Shown here one piece after another: positions 1 through 8,250 of a DNA stretch of 64,000 nucleotides. The stretch is from the NCBI RefSeq assembly GCF_021502675.1, contig NZ_JAKFHA010000002.1, positions 111,670 through 175,669 of the forward strand, read 5' to 3'. The notes beneath the pieces were generated by a model. The model made no database searches. It had not been told where the DNA came from and saw nothing but the letters and a program-made list of their open reading frames with translations. A program made the position numbers and the translations under genes. Source of the DNA: Yinghuangia soli (lineage in GTDB: Bacteria; Actinomycetota; Actinomycetes; Streptomycetales; Streptomycetaceae). Positions within the stretch are counted from its first letter, which is position 1. Each line of letters begins with the position of its first letter.

Positions 1-72
1 GGTGGCGCCCCGCCCCAACCCCCCCGCCCGCCCCCCCGGGGGGCGGCGGGGGGCCCCCCCCCCGGCCGGCGT
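1..72. other. G/C homopolymer block, probable sequence artefact
   Basis: The first ~70 bases are only runs of C and G with no codon structure. Two similar blocks (16798-16910, 27629-27701) suggest failed base calling at a strong hairpin, or a contig edge, rather than real sequence. Confidence 0.6.
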
Positions 73-85
73 GTTCAGTTGTGCG

Positions 86-535
86 TCAGTGGCACTTCTG
101 GCCCGGTGCGCACGGCGAGCAGTTCAGCGCATCGCGTTCCCACAGCGGCCAGTCGATGGCGAACCCGTGCTGCTCGATCACAGCCGCCGTGCGCAGCACG
201 GTGCCGTCGAACCTGCGGTCGATCTCCGGGATGTGGTCGAGGAACCGGCCCTCGCCCATGTACCTCTCGCAGAACGCGCGATAGTTCCCGGTGTCGAGAA
301 TGAGCGCGTGCACACCCTCGTCGACCAGTTCGCCGCACCCGATCTCCATGCCGGGCTCGATGTCCCAGACCTCGAACGCGGTGATCAGGTAGCCCACGGC
401 CTGGCCGAGCACACGCTCGGCCATGACGCGGTCCCACATCCGCTTGTCACGGAGCATCAGGGTGATGGTGCGCACCCACAGGTCGTACCCGAGGAGTTCT
501 CTCGGGTCGCGCACCTGCACGTCGGTCACGATCAT
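86..535 (-). CDS. hypothetical protein with Cys-rich tail
   Basis: This 149-residue protein is not recognised. The ATG at 535 was chosen because GGGAGG lies just upstream at about 545-550. The open frame continues further upstream, but that part is proline/arginine-rich and does not look like protein. The N-terminal part (MIVTDVQVRDPRE) leads into an acidic, mostly helical sequence, and the end is LNCSPCAPGQKCH, a CxxCx5C cluster that could bind a metal. No signal peptide or membrane segment is visible. It is divergent from the HTH gene at 862, with 326 bases between. The stop falls close to the low-quality window edge, but the frame is intact. Confidence 0.6.
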   Translation of the reverse strand: MIVTDVQVRDPRELLGYDLWVRTITLMLRDKRMWDRVMAERVLGQAVGYLITAFEVWDIEPGMEIGCGELVDEGVHALILDTGNYRAFCERYMGEGRFLDHIPEIDRRFDGTVLRTAAVIEQHGFAIDWPLWERDALNCSPCAPGQKCH

Positions 536-861
536 GACGTATCGCCTCCCATATGTGGGCGGGTACGAACTGCCGAACCAAGCGCCCGCGACGCGGTGCG
601 CCGTCATGCGGTGGTTCTGTCCAGCCGCGGCCATTGAGGGCGGCTCGTGTGGCTGGACGATCTGGCGACGAGGTGGGGCGTGTGCTCGCGGGGTTTGGGC
701 CGTCCACGACGACCCGGACGGCGACGGGGTTTCGGGGTCGCCACTCGGACCGACGCAAGCCGAGACCACGACCGTGGTGTCGCCTTCCGTCTTGGCCACC
801 TGGCCAGGATGTTCCCGTATCCGCGATCGGCTCGACCCCGCGCCGGTAATCTCACAGTGAG
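536..861. other. divergent intergenic region
   Basis: No gene is supported here. Open frames on both strands are rich in Arg/Pro and look like GC-driven noise. The region must hold the promoters of the genes starting at 535 (minus) and 862 (plus), but no clear -10/-35 pair or inverted repeat stands out. Confidence 0.5.
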
Positions 862-1740
862 ATGGATTCTTTGACGCCGGGGGCGGCCATGGCCATCGAA
901 CTTCCCGAATGGGCTTGGCAGAAGCCGCAGGCCCGCTTGGCACTCCGGGCCCGCGACATCGGCGCCGTGTTCCGCCTCGCCCAGCAATACGGCGGATGCA
1001 GCCAGGGCCGGATCGCCGCCGCGGTCGACATGACGCAAAGCCGCGTGAACGAGATCATCAACGGCCGCCGGTCGGTCAGGGAACTCGAGGTGTTCGAGCG
1101 CGTCGCGGACGGTTTGACGATGCCGGACGACGCCCGCCACCTGCTCGGCCTCGCGTCGAACTCCCGTGTCCGGTCCGGAGGCCAGGCCTTGGACCTCGCG
1201 GCGTTACCGGAAGTCGTACGCGTCTATTCGGCGCAGGCGGCCGCAGCTGCCGATATCCAACGGCAGACCCGACAGGCCGCCGAGGTGGACGTACTCGCGG
1301 TCCGCGGACTCGGCTTGATCGGCCTCAACGACTCATTGCTGCGCGGGTGCCTGGTGCGCGACGACGGGCCGCCGCCACGGGTGCGGGTAGTGCTACTCGA
1401 CCCGGACTGCAATGCGGTCGCCGTCCGGGCCCAGGAGATCGGCGAGTCGCCGACCAGCCTGTCTGCCGGCATCCGCCTCGCGGAGGCCCGCCTTCGAGAA
1501 CTGTCGGACGTGTGCGACATCGAGGTGTACTGGTACCGGACGATCCCTACGTGGCGGCTCGTGCGCGTCGACGAGACGGTATACGTGTCAGCGTTCGATG
1601 CCGGGTGGGAGGGCCACGAGTCGGCAACGTACAAGGTGATGGAGACTCCATACGGGCCGCTGTACCGGGGGTTCCGGCGTATGTTCGACGCGCTTGTCGG
1701 CGACGCCGTCGCACGGTCCGACGCGGGAGGAACCCAGTGA
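862..1740 (+). CDS. XRE-family HTH protein with C-terminal effector-like domain
   Basis: Probable transcriptional regulator of 292 residues. An N-terminal helix-turn-helix is visible at about residues 35-75 (QGRIAAAVDMTQSRVNEIING). A linker follows, then a ~150-residue C-terminal domain with VRVVLLDPDCNAVAVRAQE and, near the end, PTWRLVRVDE and TPYGPLYRGF. That tail resembles the actinobacterial domain catalogued as DUF5919, fused to HTH modules (recalled, not searched). The first ATG at 862 is used, and an in-frame ATG at 889 is an alternative. The stop overlaps the GTG start of the next gene (GTGA at 1737-1740), so the two are almost certainly co-translated. The ligand is unknown. Confidence 0.8.
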   Translation: MDSLTPGAAMAIELPEWAWQKPQARLALRARDIGAVFRLAQQYGGCSQGRIAAAVDMTQSRVNEIINGRRSVRELEVFERVADGLTMPDDARHLLGLASNSRVRSGGQALDLAALPEVVRVYSAQAAAAADIQRQTRQAAEVDVLAVRGLGLIGLNDSLLRGCLVRDDGPPPRVRVVLLDPDCNAVAVRAQEIGESPTSLSAGIRLAEARLRELSDVCDIEVYWYRTIPTWRLVRVDETVYVSAFDAGWEGHESATYKVMETPYGPLYRGFRRMFDALVGDAVARSDAGGTQ

Positions 1741-2306
1741 TCGAAGCCGAACTCAAGGCGCGGGTGCGAGACCCGGAGGACGTCATGTCCCGGCTTGAGG
1801 GTCACGGCCCCGGGCGTGCCGAGGTCTACCAGGACACGTACTTCGACGACGCGTCGGGCACCCTCATGCGGGAGGACCGCGAGCTGCGCGTGCGCACTGT
1901 CCACGGGGCCGACGGCACCCGCAGCGTCCTCACCTACAAGGGCGCTCGACTGGATGCCTCGGGCTCGAAGCCCGAGCACGAGACCGCCGTCGACGACCCG
2001 GACTCCATGCGGGCCGTCCTCCTCGGTCTCGGCTACGTCGTCGCGATCTCCTTCGAGAAGCGCTGCCGGAACTACGTCTTCGACGCCTCCGGCCGGCGGA
2101 TGCTGGCGACGCTTGTACGGGTGAAGGAGCTGGACGAGACTTTCGTCGAGGTCGAGACGCTCGTCGGCCACGAAGCGGAGCTGAGCGGCGCGCTCGACGA
2201 TGTCCGCACCGTCTTGGCTGACCTCGGGATCGCTGAGCACGACTTGACGAGTGAGCTCTACACCGACGCTGTCCAGGCTCGCCGCGTCGGCAGGGCGACG
2301 CGGTAA
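1737..2306 (+). CDS. CYTH-domain protein (class IV adenylate cyclase-like)
   Basis: This 189-residue protein is a triphosphate-tunnel (CYTH) enzyme. It opens with the signature ExExK as IEAELKARV and continues with alternating charged strands (YFDD, RELRVR, LTYKG, FEKRCRNY, FVEVET) expected for the tunnel. CYTH proteins act on triphosphates with a divalent metal, for example adenylate cyclase IV or inorganic or thiamine triphosphatase activity; the sequence does not say which. The start is GTG at 1737 behind GGGAGG, overlapping the upstream HTH gene by 4 bases. That coupling suggests the HTH protein senses or controls the CYTH product or substrate, which is inference. Confidence 0.85.
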   Translation: MIEAELKARVRDPEDVMSRLEGHGPGRAEVYQDTYFDDASGTLMREDRELRVRTVHGADGTRSVLTYKGARLDASGSKPEHETAVDDPDSMRAVLLGLGYVVAISFEKRCRNYVFDASGRRMLATLVRVKELDETFVEVETLVGHEAELSGALDDVRTVLADLGIAEHDLTSELYTDAVQARRVGRATR

Positions 2307-2333
2307 GCGATCAGCCACTGGATCCTGAACCGG

Positions 2334-2522
2334 TCAGCCCGAGGCGTCCGGTTCGTCTGCGTCGGATCCCGGACGCGGCTCGTCGGCATCGTCGTGGACG
2401 TTTGCGCCGCACCACTCGCACGTCGCGGTCGCGGGTCGCTCGCGGAACTTGCCGCACTCGGGGCACACCCGGTCGAGCCAGCAGACCGGGTCGCCGCCGT
2501 GGTCGTCGTCCATGGCACCCAT
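2334..2522 (-). CDS. small zinc-ribbon protein
   Basis: A 62-residue protein with two CxxC knuckles, CPECGKF and CEWCGAN, spaced about 15 residues apart, which should fold as a zinc ribbon. Its acidic tail is rich in Asp/Glu/Pro (DEPRPGSDADEPDASG). ATG at 2522 is used, and the ATG at 2513 three codons in is equally possible. No strong ribosome site is visible for either. It is convergent with the CYTH gene and divergent from the gene at 2593. The role is unknown; such proteins often bind nucleic acid or a partner protein. Confidence 0.6.
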   Translation of the reverse strand: MGAMDDDHGGDPVCWLDRVCPECGKFRERPATATCEWCGANVHDDADEPRPGSDADEPDASG

Positions 2523-2592
2523 ACGACCATGGTGCGGCACGGCCTCCGGCCTGGGGCTTCCGTCCGAGGCTGCCTGCCCGCATGATGCGCGG

Positions 2593-3222
2593 ATGTCGCA
2601 CTTTGCCGTTGTCGACGCGGGCCGGGTGAGTGTCCCCGAGCCGGATCCGCTGATCGCCCCGCTCCTGTACGACGGGATCCTCCCGGTCGCCGCGGTACGC
2701 GACGTGGACCCCGGTACGGCGCCGCCCGAGATCCGCACGGTTTCGGGGCTCATGGTGTTCGTCTCCGCGGTTCAGCGCGCCGAATTGGAACGCTGGTGTG
2801 CCGACGAGGGCATTGCCGTACGCCGACGACCCGACGTCTGGGGCGACCTCCTTGAGCCTTACCTCGACACCGAGTTCACCGACCGCATGCGCGAAATCAC
2901 CGACGAGCGCCTGAGCGCGCGCGGACTCGGTCCGGAGGAAGTCGCCGACATCCGCGAGCGCGTGGCACCGCTCATGATCATCTTCAATGACTTCCTCTGG
3001 GACGAGTACCACCTCGGCCTCTGCGACCTGCTGGATGCGCTCGGCGGCGACGTCATCCCCGAAGCCTGGGCAGACGGGCGCTCCCTCGACGTAGCGGCGG
3101 CGCGGGTCAGGCTCATGGCGGGCTTCCCCGACCACGCCGCCTTTGTGGCCTGGGCGATGCGCATCGCCGACCTTGGCTATGCCGCCAACGCGACGGGCGC
3201 TGCATTGCCGCCGCCCCGCTGA
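2593..3222 (+). CDS. hypothetical protein
   Basis: Unrecognised 209-residue soluble protein. ATG at 2593 is the only plausible in-frame start near the coding-like part, and no clear ribosome site precedes it. The sequence is acidic and balanced, with helices in the second half (MREITDERLSARGLGPEEV, WDEYHLGLCDLLDAL) and no signal peptide or membrane span. Codon use is typical of the window. It is divergent from the zinc-ribbon gene and convergent with the TPR gene that ends 12 bases downstream. No function can be assigned from sequence. Confidence 0.65.
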   Translation: MSHFAVVDAGRVSVPEPDPLIAPLLYDGILPVAAVRDVDPGTAPPEIRTVSGLMVFVSAVQRAELERWCADEGIAVRRRPDVWGDLLEPYLDTEFTDRMREITDERLSARGLGPEEVADIRERVAPLMIIFNDFLWDEYHLGLCDLLDALGGDVIPEAWADGRSLDVAAARVRLMAGFPDHAAFVAWAMRIADLGYAANATGAALPPPR

Positions 3223-3233
3223 AGCCCTACTGG

Positions 3234-4604
3234 TCAGAAGGGTGGATCGTCCGTGTAACCGCTCTTCCCCGGCCGCCACGGGTCGTCGAGGGTGCACCCA
3301 TTCCCGGCGCGCTTCCGGGCGCGATGCAGCGCGACGGCTTCCCGCGGGCGTCCGGTCAGGATGAGCAACCGGGCCAAATAGACGTCGTCATAGTCGGTTT
3401 CGGCAGCCTCTTCGAGCAAGGCGACGGCCTCATCGACCCGGCCGGCAGCCTCAAGCACGCGGGCGATGCCGCCGGTTCGGCCGTACTCCTCTTCGGACCG
3501 CGCCTGCGCGGCCGCGAGGGCTTCCTCGTGGCGGCCGGCTTCGGAAAGCAACCACGGGCGGGTGCCGCCCGTGGCCGTGGCCAGAGCGGGATTGGCATCG
3601 GCGGCGTCGAGTACGTCGAGGGCCAGGTCGACGCGCTCGGCGTCGACCAACAGCTCCAGCAGGCCCAAGAGCATGCAGGGACAGGACGCCTTCTCCACCA
3701 CGGGTTTGGCTTCCTCGACGGCTTCGGCCAAGCGGCCGAGTTCGGCCAGTTGCATCACGAGCCGGGTCCCGGTCCAGGTGGCGTTCCGTGCAGCGGACGC
3801 GCGGAGGAAGGCGACTGCTTCGTCGGCACGATCCAGGACCACGAGCCTGTCCACCAGAGCCGGGGTCGCGGCGTCCGCGTAGCGGTCGGCCAGTGCGTAC
3901 AACTCCTCGAAGCGGTCGTGGCGGGCCAGCAGCCATGCCAACTCCCGTACGTTGTCCGCGCTGTCGGTCGCGGCGACGTGCGCGCGGAGCAACGCGGTCG
4001 CCTCGTCGGTACGCCCCGCACGGTCGAGTACCCGGGCCAGCATGATCGCTGCGTTTCGCGGCTCGCCGGTGCGCAGTCTCTGATCGGCCAAAGGTTCAAG
4101 GAGCGCGATCACTTCGGCATCACGACGTCCCGCATCAGTCGCCTCGACCAAGGCCTCCAGCAGGAGCGAGTCGTGCACATGCGGGCGCAACTCCGCTATT
4201 GCCTCGTCCACGCGCCCCACAGAGGCGAGTAGGCGTGCCGTCTCGCCTCGGGCAAAGCGCTGGTGCCCACCGACATAGCCGCGCAGCAGTTCCAGCGCGT
4301 CGTCGGTTCGCCGCCACTCCTGGAGCAGGGTCGCGGCTTCCCTGACCGCGTCCCACCAACCCGTCTCGACGTACGGAGCGAGGAGTTCCCATGCCTGCTC
4401 CCGCTGTCCCCGGTCGGCCAGTTCACGGACCGACCGCTGCGCGCAGAACCAGTCACCGGCCCGCGCGGCCTCGACAAGCGTGTCCAGATGACCGTGCTCG
4501 ACCAGCAGGTCCACGGTGATCGGCGGGACACCGGTGTACAGCTGCGACTGTCTCTCGAGATCTTCAGCATTCACCGCCCGGACGGTAGGCACCCGCACCG
4601 ACAT
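3234..4604 (-). CDS. tetratricopeptide-repeat protein
   Basis: A 456-residue all-helical protein made of repeated ~34-residue units with the TPR spacing of small and large hydrophobics. Examples are LAELGRLAEAVEEA, LLSEAGRHEEALAAA and VLEAAGRVDEAVALLEEA. Such repeats form a protein-binding solenoid, so a scaffold or regulatory partner role is likely, but the partner is not visible. It has no signal peptide. The start is uncertain: ATG at 4604 has no ribosome site, and GTG at 4574 (VNAEDLERQ) is an alternative. It is followed on the other strand by an unrelated gene, so it is probably monocistronic. Confidence 0.75.
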   Translation of the reverse strand: MSVRVPTVRAVNAEDLERQSQLYTGVPPITVDLLVEHGHLDTLVEAARAGDWFCAQRSVRELADRGQREQAWELLAPYVETGWWDAVREAATLLQEWRRTDDALELLRGYVGGHQRFARGETARLLASVGRVDEAIAELRPHVHDSLLLEALVEATDAGRRDAEVIALLEPLADQRLRTGEPRNAAIMLARVLDRAGRTDEATALLRAHVAATDSADNVRELAWLLARHDRFEELYALADRYADAATPALVDRLVVLDRADEAVAFLRASAARNATWTGTRLVMQLAELGRLAEAVEEAKPVVEKASCPCMLLGLLELLVDAERVDLALDVLDAADANPALATATGGTRPWLLSEAGRHEEALAAAQARSEEEYGRTGGIARVLEAAGRVDEAVALLEEAAETDYDDVYLARLLILTGRPREAVALHRARKRAGNGCTLDDPWRPGKSGYTDDPPF

Positions 4605-4657
4605 TGGAGGAAGGCCGGCGCGATCGAGGCCCGGCAGGCAGACCCGCCAGGACCGGC

Positions 4658-5251
4658 CTAAGGACAGCCAGGTCCGCTGCCCGCACCTGCGGTGATCAGG
4701 TCGGCGAGAGCTCCGACGGCCTGCTCCGGGGTCGTCCTGCCGCGGTTCAGTTCCGTGGCGATCGCCTCCGCGGCGCCCAGGATGCCGAGGCAGCGCAGGC
4801 GGAGTGCCTCGGGGGCGAGACCGGAGTACGGGGCCAGGGCGGTGCCCATCACCTCGGCATAGGCGTCCAACATCTCCTGTTGCAGCGACGCGACTTCGGG
4901 GTCGCCCTTCAGCGCCGCCGACACCGCGGTGAACTCCGGTACGTCGGTGGCGCACGCGAAGTACGCGGTGCTCAGCACGCGGGCGATGGCCTCGGCGTTC
5001 GCGGGGGCGGCCTTCAGCGCCTCGTCCAAGGCCTGCCGGTGGCGTTCGTCGAGGCGCCGGTAGAGCGCGAGCAGCAGCCCCGGGCGAGTGCCGAAGTGGT
5101 CGTACGCGATCGGCCTGCTCACCCCGGCCGCCTCGGCGAGCGTGACCAGTGTCAGCGCGTCCGCACCCTGGGCGCGGACGATTCCCAGGGCGGCGTCGAG
5201 CAGTTGCTCGCGCCGGGCGGCCTTGGTCAGCCGGGTCGGCGATGTGGTCAT
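4658..5251 (-). CDS. TetR-family regulator
   Basis: 197 residues. An N-terminal TetR helix-turn-helix is seen at residues ~10-55 (RREQLLDAALGIVRAQG, LAEAAGVSRPIAYDHFGTR). A variable helical ligand-binding domain follows. The gene is divergent from the Rossmann oxidoreductase at 5346, and the 94-base gap holds a near-perfect inverted repeat (5277-5323). The simplest reading is that this protein represses itself and its neighbour until a small molecule binds. The ATG at 5251 has AAGGAGGGGC just upstream. Confidence 0.9.
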   Translation of the reverse strand: MTTSPTRLTKAARREQLLDAALGIVRAQGADALTLVTLAEAAGVSRPIAYDHFGTRPGLLLALYRRLDERHRQALDEALKAAPANAEAIARVLSTAYFACATDVPEFTAVSAALKGDPEVASLQQEMLDAYAEVMGTALAPYSGLAPEALRLRCLGILGAAEAIATELNRGRTTPEQAVGALADLITAGAGSGPGCP

Positions 5252-5276
5252 GCCCCTCCTTGCGTTCCCCCGAGTC

Positions 5277-5323
5277 TACCTACACGATGTAACCTACGAA
5301 ATGTAGGTTACAAAATGTAGGTA
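5277..5323. promoter_or_regulatory. 47-bp inverted-repeat operator of the TetR/oxidoreductase pair
   Basis: Two 21-base arms, 5277-5297 and 5303-5323, are inverted copies differing at three bases and separated by GAAAT. The inner core is GTAACCTAC (5289-5297) with GTAGGTTAC (5303-5311); the outer arms are TACCTAC and GTAGGTA. The position between two divergent starts fits a TetR operator that could hold two dimers. Confidence 0.85.
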
Positions 5324-5345
5324 CGCCGCGAGCAGAGGAGCCACG

Positions 5346-6362
5346 ATGGGGAACATCAAGCCGGTACTGATCCTCGGCGGTTCGGGACAAGCAGGTTCGG
5401 CGACGGCAGCCCTCCTGCGCCGGTGGCACCCGGATCTGCCATTGGCCATCGCAGGCCGCGACCTCGGCCGTGCCCAGCGGGCGGCCCGCGAACTCGGTGC
5501 ATCGACCGCCCTCACCGTCGACATACAGCGCAGCGACCTCGGACTCCCCGCGGACAGCGGCGGCTACTCCGCCGTGGTCGCCGCGCTCTGGGACGGTCGG
5601 CTCAGCGGCCTGCGCTACGCGCAGGACCACGGGCTGCCCTATCTCAGCGTTTCCAGCGGTCTCGTCGACATCGCCACGGAGGTCGTCGCCGGTGCGCAAC
5701 GCCCGGGCGCCGCACCGGTCCTGCTGGCCAGTCACTTCTGTGCGGGCACCGTGGTGCTCGCGGCGCTGCACTGCGCCCGGGACTTCGGCCGCGTCGACCG
5801 CATACGCATCGGTGCCATCCTGGACGAAACCGACACCGGCGGCCCTGCGGGCGTGGCGGATCTGGAGCGTTGGTCCACGGCCACCACGGCCGGTCTCGTA
5901 CGCCGTGACGGAGTCTTCACCTGGGTCGCCGGTGCCGATGCGGAGACGGAGATCGCCTCCCTCGACGGCACCGTCCTGCCCGCGGCGCAGATCGCGGTCC
6001 TCGACGTCCCCAGCGTGGCGCTCGCGACGGGTGCGCCGGACGTCCGCTGCGACTTCGCGGTCGGCGAGTCCGCAGGCCGGCGCCGCGGCGGTGCGGCGTC
6101 GGTCGAGATCAGGATCGAGATCGACGGTGCCGACCACTCGGGAGAACCGCTGTCGGTACGCCGCTGCCTCGTCCACGACGCGGGCCAGCGGCCCCTGACC
6201 GCGCTCGGCATGGCGCTCGGCGTCGAGCGCTTGCTGGGTCTGCGCGGGGACGCCGCCGCACCGGGCGTCCACACCCCCGAGTCGCTGATCGATCCGGCTT
6301 ATGCGGCCGAGCGGTTGGCGGAGATCGGCGCGGTCTTCGCCGACGCCTCGGCTGTGCACTGA
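5346..6362 (+). CDS. saccharopine dehydrogenase-like NAD(P)-binding protein
   Basis: A 338-residue protein with an N-terminal Rossmann fold: a hydrophobic strand then GGSGQAGSATA at residues ~11-21, and the basic AGRDLGRAQRAARELG typical of NADP-binding saccharopine reductase-like proteins. The rest follows that family's layout, with SHFCAGTVVLAA in the catalytic region. Substrate cannot be told. ATG at 5346 follows AGAGGAG. It is probably controlled by the divergent TetR gene through the shared operator. The 3' end carries an 18-base tandem duplication covering the stop codon. Confidence 0.75.
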   Translation: MGNIKPVLILGGSGQAGSATAALLRRWHPDLPLAIAGRDLGRAQRAARELGASTALTVDIQRSDLGLPADSGGYSAVVAALWDGRLSGLRYAQDHGLPYLSVSSGLVDIATEVVAGAQRPGAAPVLLASHFCAGTVVLAALHCARDFGRVDRIRIGAILDETDTGGPAGVADLERWSTATTAGLVRRDGVFTWVAGADAETEIASLDGTVLPAAQIAVLDVPSVALATGAPDVRCDFAVGESAGRRRGGAASVEIRIEIDGADHSGEPLSVRRCLVHDAGQRPLTALGMALGVERLLGLRGDAAAPGVHTPESLIDPAYAAERLAEIGAVFADASAVH

Positions 6363-6399
6363 TCCTCGGCTGTGCACTGATCCACGAGTGCACTGATCC
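6346..6399. repeat. tandem repeat spanning a stop codon
   Basis: CCTCGGCTGTGCACTGAT occurs twice in direct tandem (6346-6363, 6364-6381). A third, decayed copy (GTGCACTGATCC) ends at 6399. The TGA stop of the oxidoreductase lies inside the first copy, so the later copies lie just 3' of the gene. Confidence 0.85.
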
Positions 6400-6428
6400 A
6401 CGCCTGGCCATCGGGACCACCGGGCCTC

Positions 6429-6461
6429 GCCTCCGGCTGCGCCTCTTGCGCGGCCGGAGGC
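6429..6461 (+). terminator. hairpin after the oxidoreductase gene
   Basis: GCCTCCGGC (6429-6437) pairs with GCCGGAGGC (6453-6461), and the loop holds a further GCGC/GCGC helix. It lies between convergent genes, so it may stop both transcripts. There is no T-run. Confidence 0.6.
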
Positions 6462-6505
6462 AAGTGCGCCTGTCTCGGCCGTCGAACCCCGTCGGCCGCG
6501 CTGCC

Positions 6506-7036
6506 CTACGCGGGACGGATCGGCGTGCTGCTCTGCCCCTGCGCGCGGCCGGACAACTCCGCGTCCAGGGTCTCCTGGGCGACGCGCATGGATTCGGCGT
6601 AGGCCGGCTCCTGCAGCCGCTGCCACATCTGGTCCTCGGGGACGTCCTCGACGTGGCAGGTCACCCACCAGATGTTGCCGAAGGGGTCCTTCACGCGGCC
6701 GCCGCGCTGGCCGAAGGCGCTGTCCGAGAGCGCCGTGACGACCTGGGCGCCCGCGGCGACCGCCCGAGCGAACGTGTCGTCCGCGTCGGCCACGAACACC
6801 CGCAGCAGGCTCGGCAGCGCGGGCCAGTCCGCGCGGCGGTCGAACGCCAGGACGACGGTGTCGCCGACGCGGATCTCGCCGTGCCCGATCCCGCCGTCCT
6901 CGGTCTGCACTCGCGCGATCTCCTCGCCGTCGAACACCGCGGCGACGAAGTCGAGGAAAGCCCCGGTGTCGTCGGTGACCACCCACGGCGCCACGCTGGT
7001 GTAGCCCGCCGGTACGGCACTGCTCTGGTCGGCCAT
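6506..7036 (-). CDS. VOC-superfamily (glyoxalase/PhnB-like) protein
   Basis: 176 residues with the VOC betaalphabetabetabeta pattern. Features are PWVVTDDTGAFLDFVAAVF near the start, a strand GEIRVGDTVVLAF, then VFVADADDTFARAVAAGA and the C-terminal VKDPFGNIWWVTCHVED. This family includes dioxygenase, glyoxalase and resistance proteins, and the PhnB-like subset is mostly of unknown substrate. ATG at 7036 has GGAAGGA at a good distance; an upstream in-frame ATG would add a poor N-terminus. It is followed downstream by the convergent hairpin at 6429. Confidence 0.8.
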   Translation of the reverse strand: MADQSSAVPAGYTSVAPWVVTDDTGAFLDFVAAVFDGEEIARVQTEDGGIGHGEIRVGDTVVLAFDRRADWPALPSLLRVFVADADDTFARAVAAGAQVVTALSDSAFGQRGGRVKDPFGNIWWVTCHVEDVPEDQMWQRLQEPAYAESMRVAQETLDAELSGRAQGQSSTPIRPA

Positions 7037-7129
7037 GGCATTCCTTCCGTCGGTCCTTGCTGCCGACGACGACGTTAGGCGGGATATAGGCAAGGTCTGT
7101 TCCTACTCATGAACGACTCGCCGTCAATG

Positions 7130-7807
7130 TCATGCCGCGGCGGCGTTGCCGAGGAGGACCTTCAGGAGTTCGTCCGGGGCATCCCGCATGACGTTGTGGC
7201 CGGAGTCGACCGCGCGAGCACGCCACGCGGGGTCCGCGGCGAGGCGTTCGTACGTCACCTTGAAGGGGGACTCCGTCGGCCAACCCGTCGCGTACACGTA
7301 GTCCTTCTGCCCGAACCGGTCGAGTGTGCCGGTCAGCCGGATCGCCTGCATGAGGGACGGCAGCGGGTGCGGGGTCGCCCGCGGGTCGAAGAAGTCGAGC
7401 GGGGCGCTGGTGTAGCCGTCCTCGCCGACGCCGTTCAGGTACCACTCGCGCTCGTTGTCGGTGACCAACGACCAGACGGAGTCGCCGTTTTCGGGCACAG
7501 TGGCGTCCACGTAGACGAGGCCGGCGACGCGGTCGGGCAGGCGGTCCGCAGCTCCGGTGATGACCATGCCGCCGTAGCTGTGCCCGACCAGGATCGCGTC
7601 GCTGATGTCCTCGTCTTCCAGCAGGTTCACGACGTCCGCGATGTGGGTGTCGAGGTTGATGCCCGCGTGCAAGAGGTGCTTGCGGGCGCCGATGCCGGTC
7701 AAGGTCACCGGGTACGCCTCGTGCCCTTCCGCGCGCAGACTGCGGGCGAGCGGCTCGAAGGTCCACGCGCCGTGCCAGGCGCCGGGGATCAGGACGAAGG
7801 TGGCCAT
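7130..7807 (-). CDS. alpha/beta hydrolase
   Basis: 225 residues with the hydrolase fold. The oxyanion strand is TFVLIPGAWHGAW, the nucleophile elbow is GHSYGG with Ser77, and the C-terminal catalytic His is in DSGHNVM (about 204). The pattern resembles the salicylate-esterase/methylesterase-like group common in actinomycetes, but the ester cannot be named. ATG at 7807 is preceded by AAGGAG eight bases away; a GTG three codons earlier is less well placed. It lies 57 bases downstream of the SnoaL-like gene on the same strand, so they probably share a transcript. Confidence 0.85.
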   Translation of the reverse strand: MATFVLIPGAWHGAWTFEPLARSLRAEGHEAYPVTLTGIGARKHLLHAGINLDTHIADVVNLLEDEDISDAILVGHSYGGMVITGAADRLPDRVAGLVYVDATVPENGDSVWSLVTDNEREWYLNGVGEDGYTSAPLDFFDPRATPHPLPSLMQAIRLTGTLDRFGQKDYVYATGWPTESPFKVTYERLAADPAWRARAVDSGHNVMRDAPDELLKVLLGNAAAA

Positions 7808-7863
7808 GGGACTCACTCCTTGCGTGAACTACCGGTGATCGCGGACGACTTGCGGGCCGCGGC

Positions 7864-8250
7864 CTATTCCGGGCGGGACTCCGGGCGGTCCAGAATGCGC
7901 AGCCAGGAGCCGTCCGGCTGCTGCCGGGCGACCTGGACCCGGGTGCCCGTGTCGTCGGCGGACTTCGTCGAGGTCAGCGCCAGGTCGCCGTACCGGACCG
8001 TGGGAAGCGGCTCCTCGACGGTGAAGGTCACGTCGCTGTGGTCGAGCATCCGGGCCATGACGGCGCGGATCGCCGCGCGCCCGACCGTCGAACTGCCGGG
8101 CGGGAACGCGAGGACGGCGTCCGGGGCGTAGAGCGCGGCGATGCCGTCCAGGTCACGGGCGTTGGCACGGGCCACGAACAGCCGGGCGATGTCCTCGGGG
8201 GTCCGGGCGGTCTCGTGCGGCACGGGCAGGGTCTCGTGGATCTCGGTCAT
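7864..8250 (-). CDS. SnoaL/NTF2-like protein
   Basis: 128 residues with the cone-shaped NTF2 fold signature. There is a helix with ARLFVARANARDLDGIAALY, then APDAVLAFPPG, an internal helix (GRAAIRAVMARML) and strands ending DGSWLRILDRPESRPE. Members act as isomerases, dehydratases or ligand binders. The best guess is a small enzyme working with the downstream hydrolase. GAGGAG lies upstream of the ATG. The divergent LysR gene 94 bases away is the likely regulator of this two-gene unit. Confidence 0.8.
   Translation of the reverse strand: MTEIHETLPVPHETARTPEDIARLFVARANARDLDGIAALYAPDAVLAFPPGSSTVGRAAIRAVMARMLDHSDVTFTVEEPLPTVRYGDLALTSTKSADDTGTRVQVARQQPDGSWLRILDRPESRPE

Noticed and set aside
2-637. 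A 211-residue plus-strand frame from the window edge
   Set aside because: It begins in the homopolymer artefact and lies antisense to the better supported gene at 86-535.
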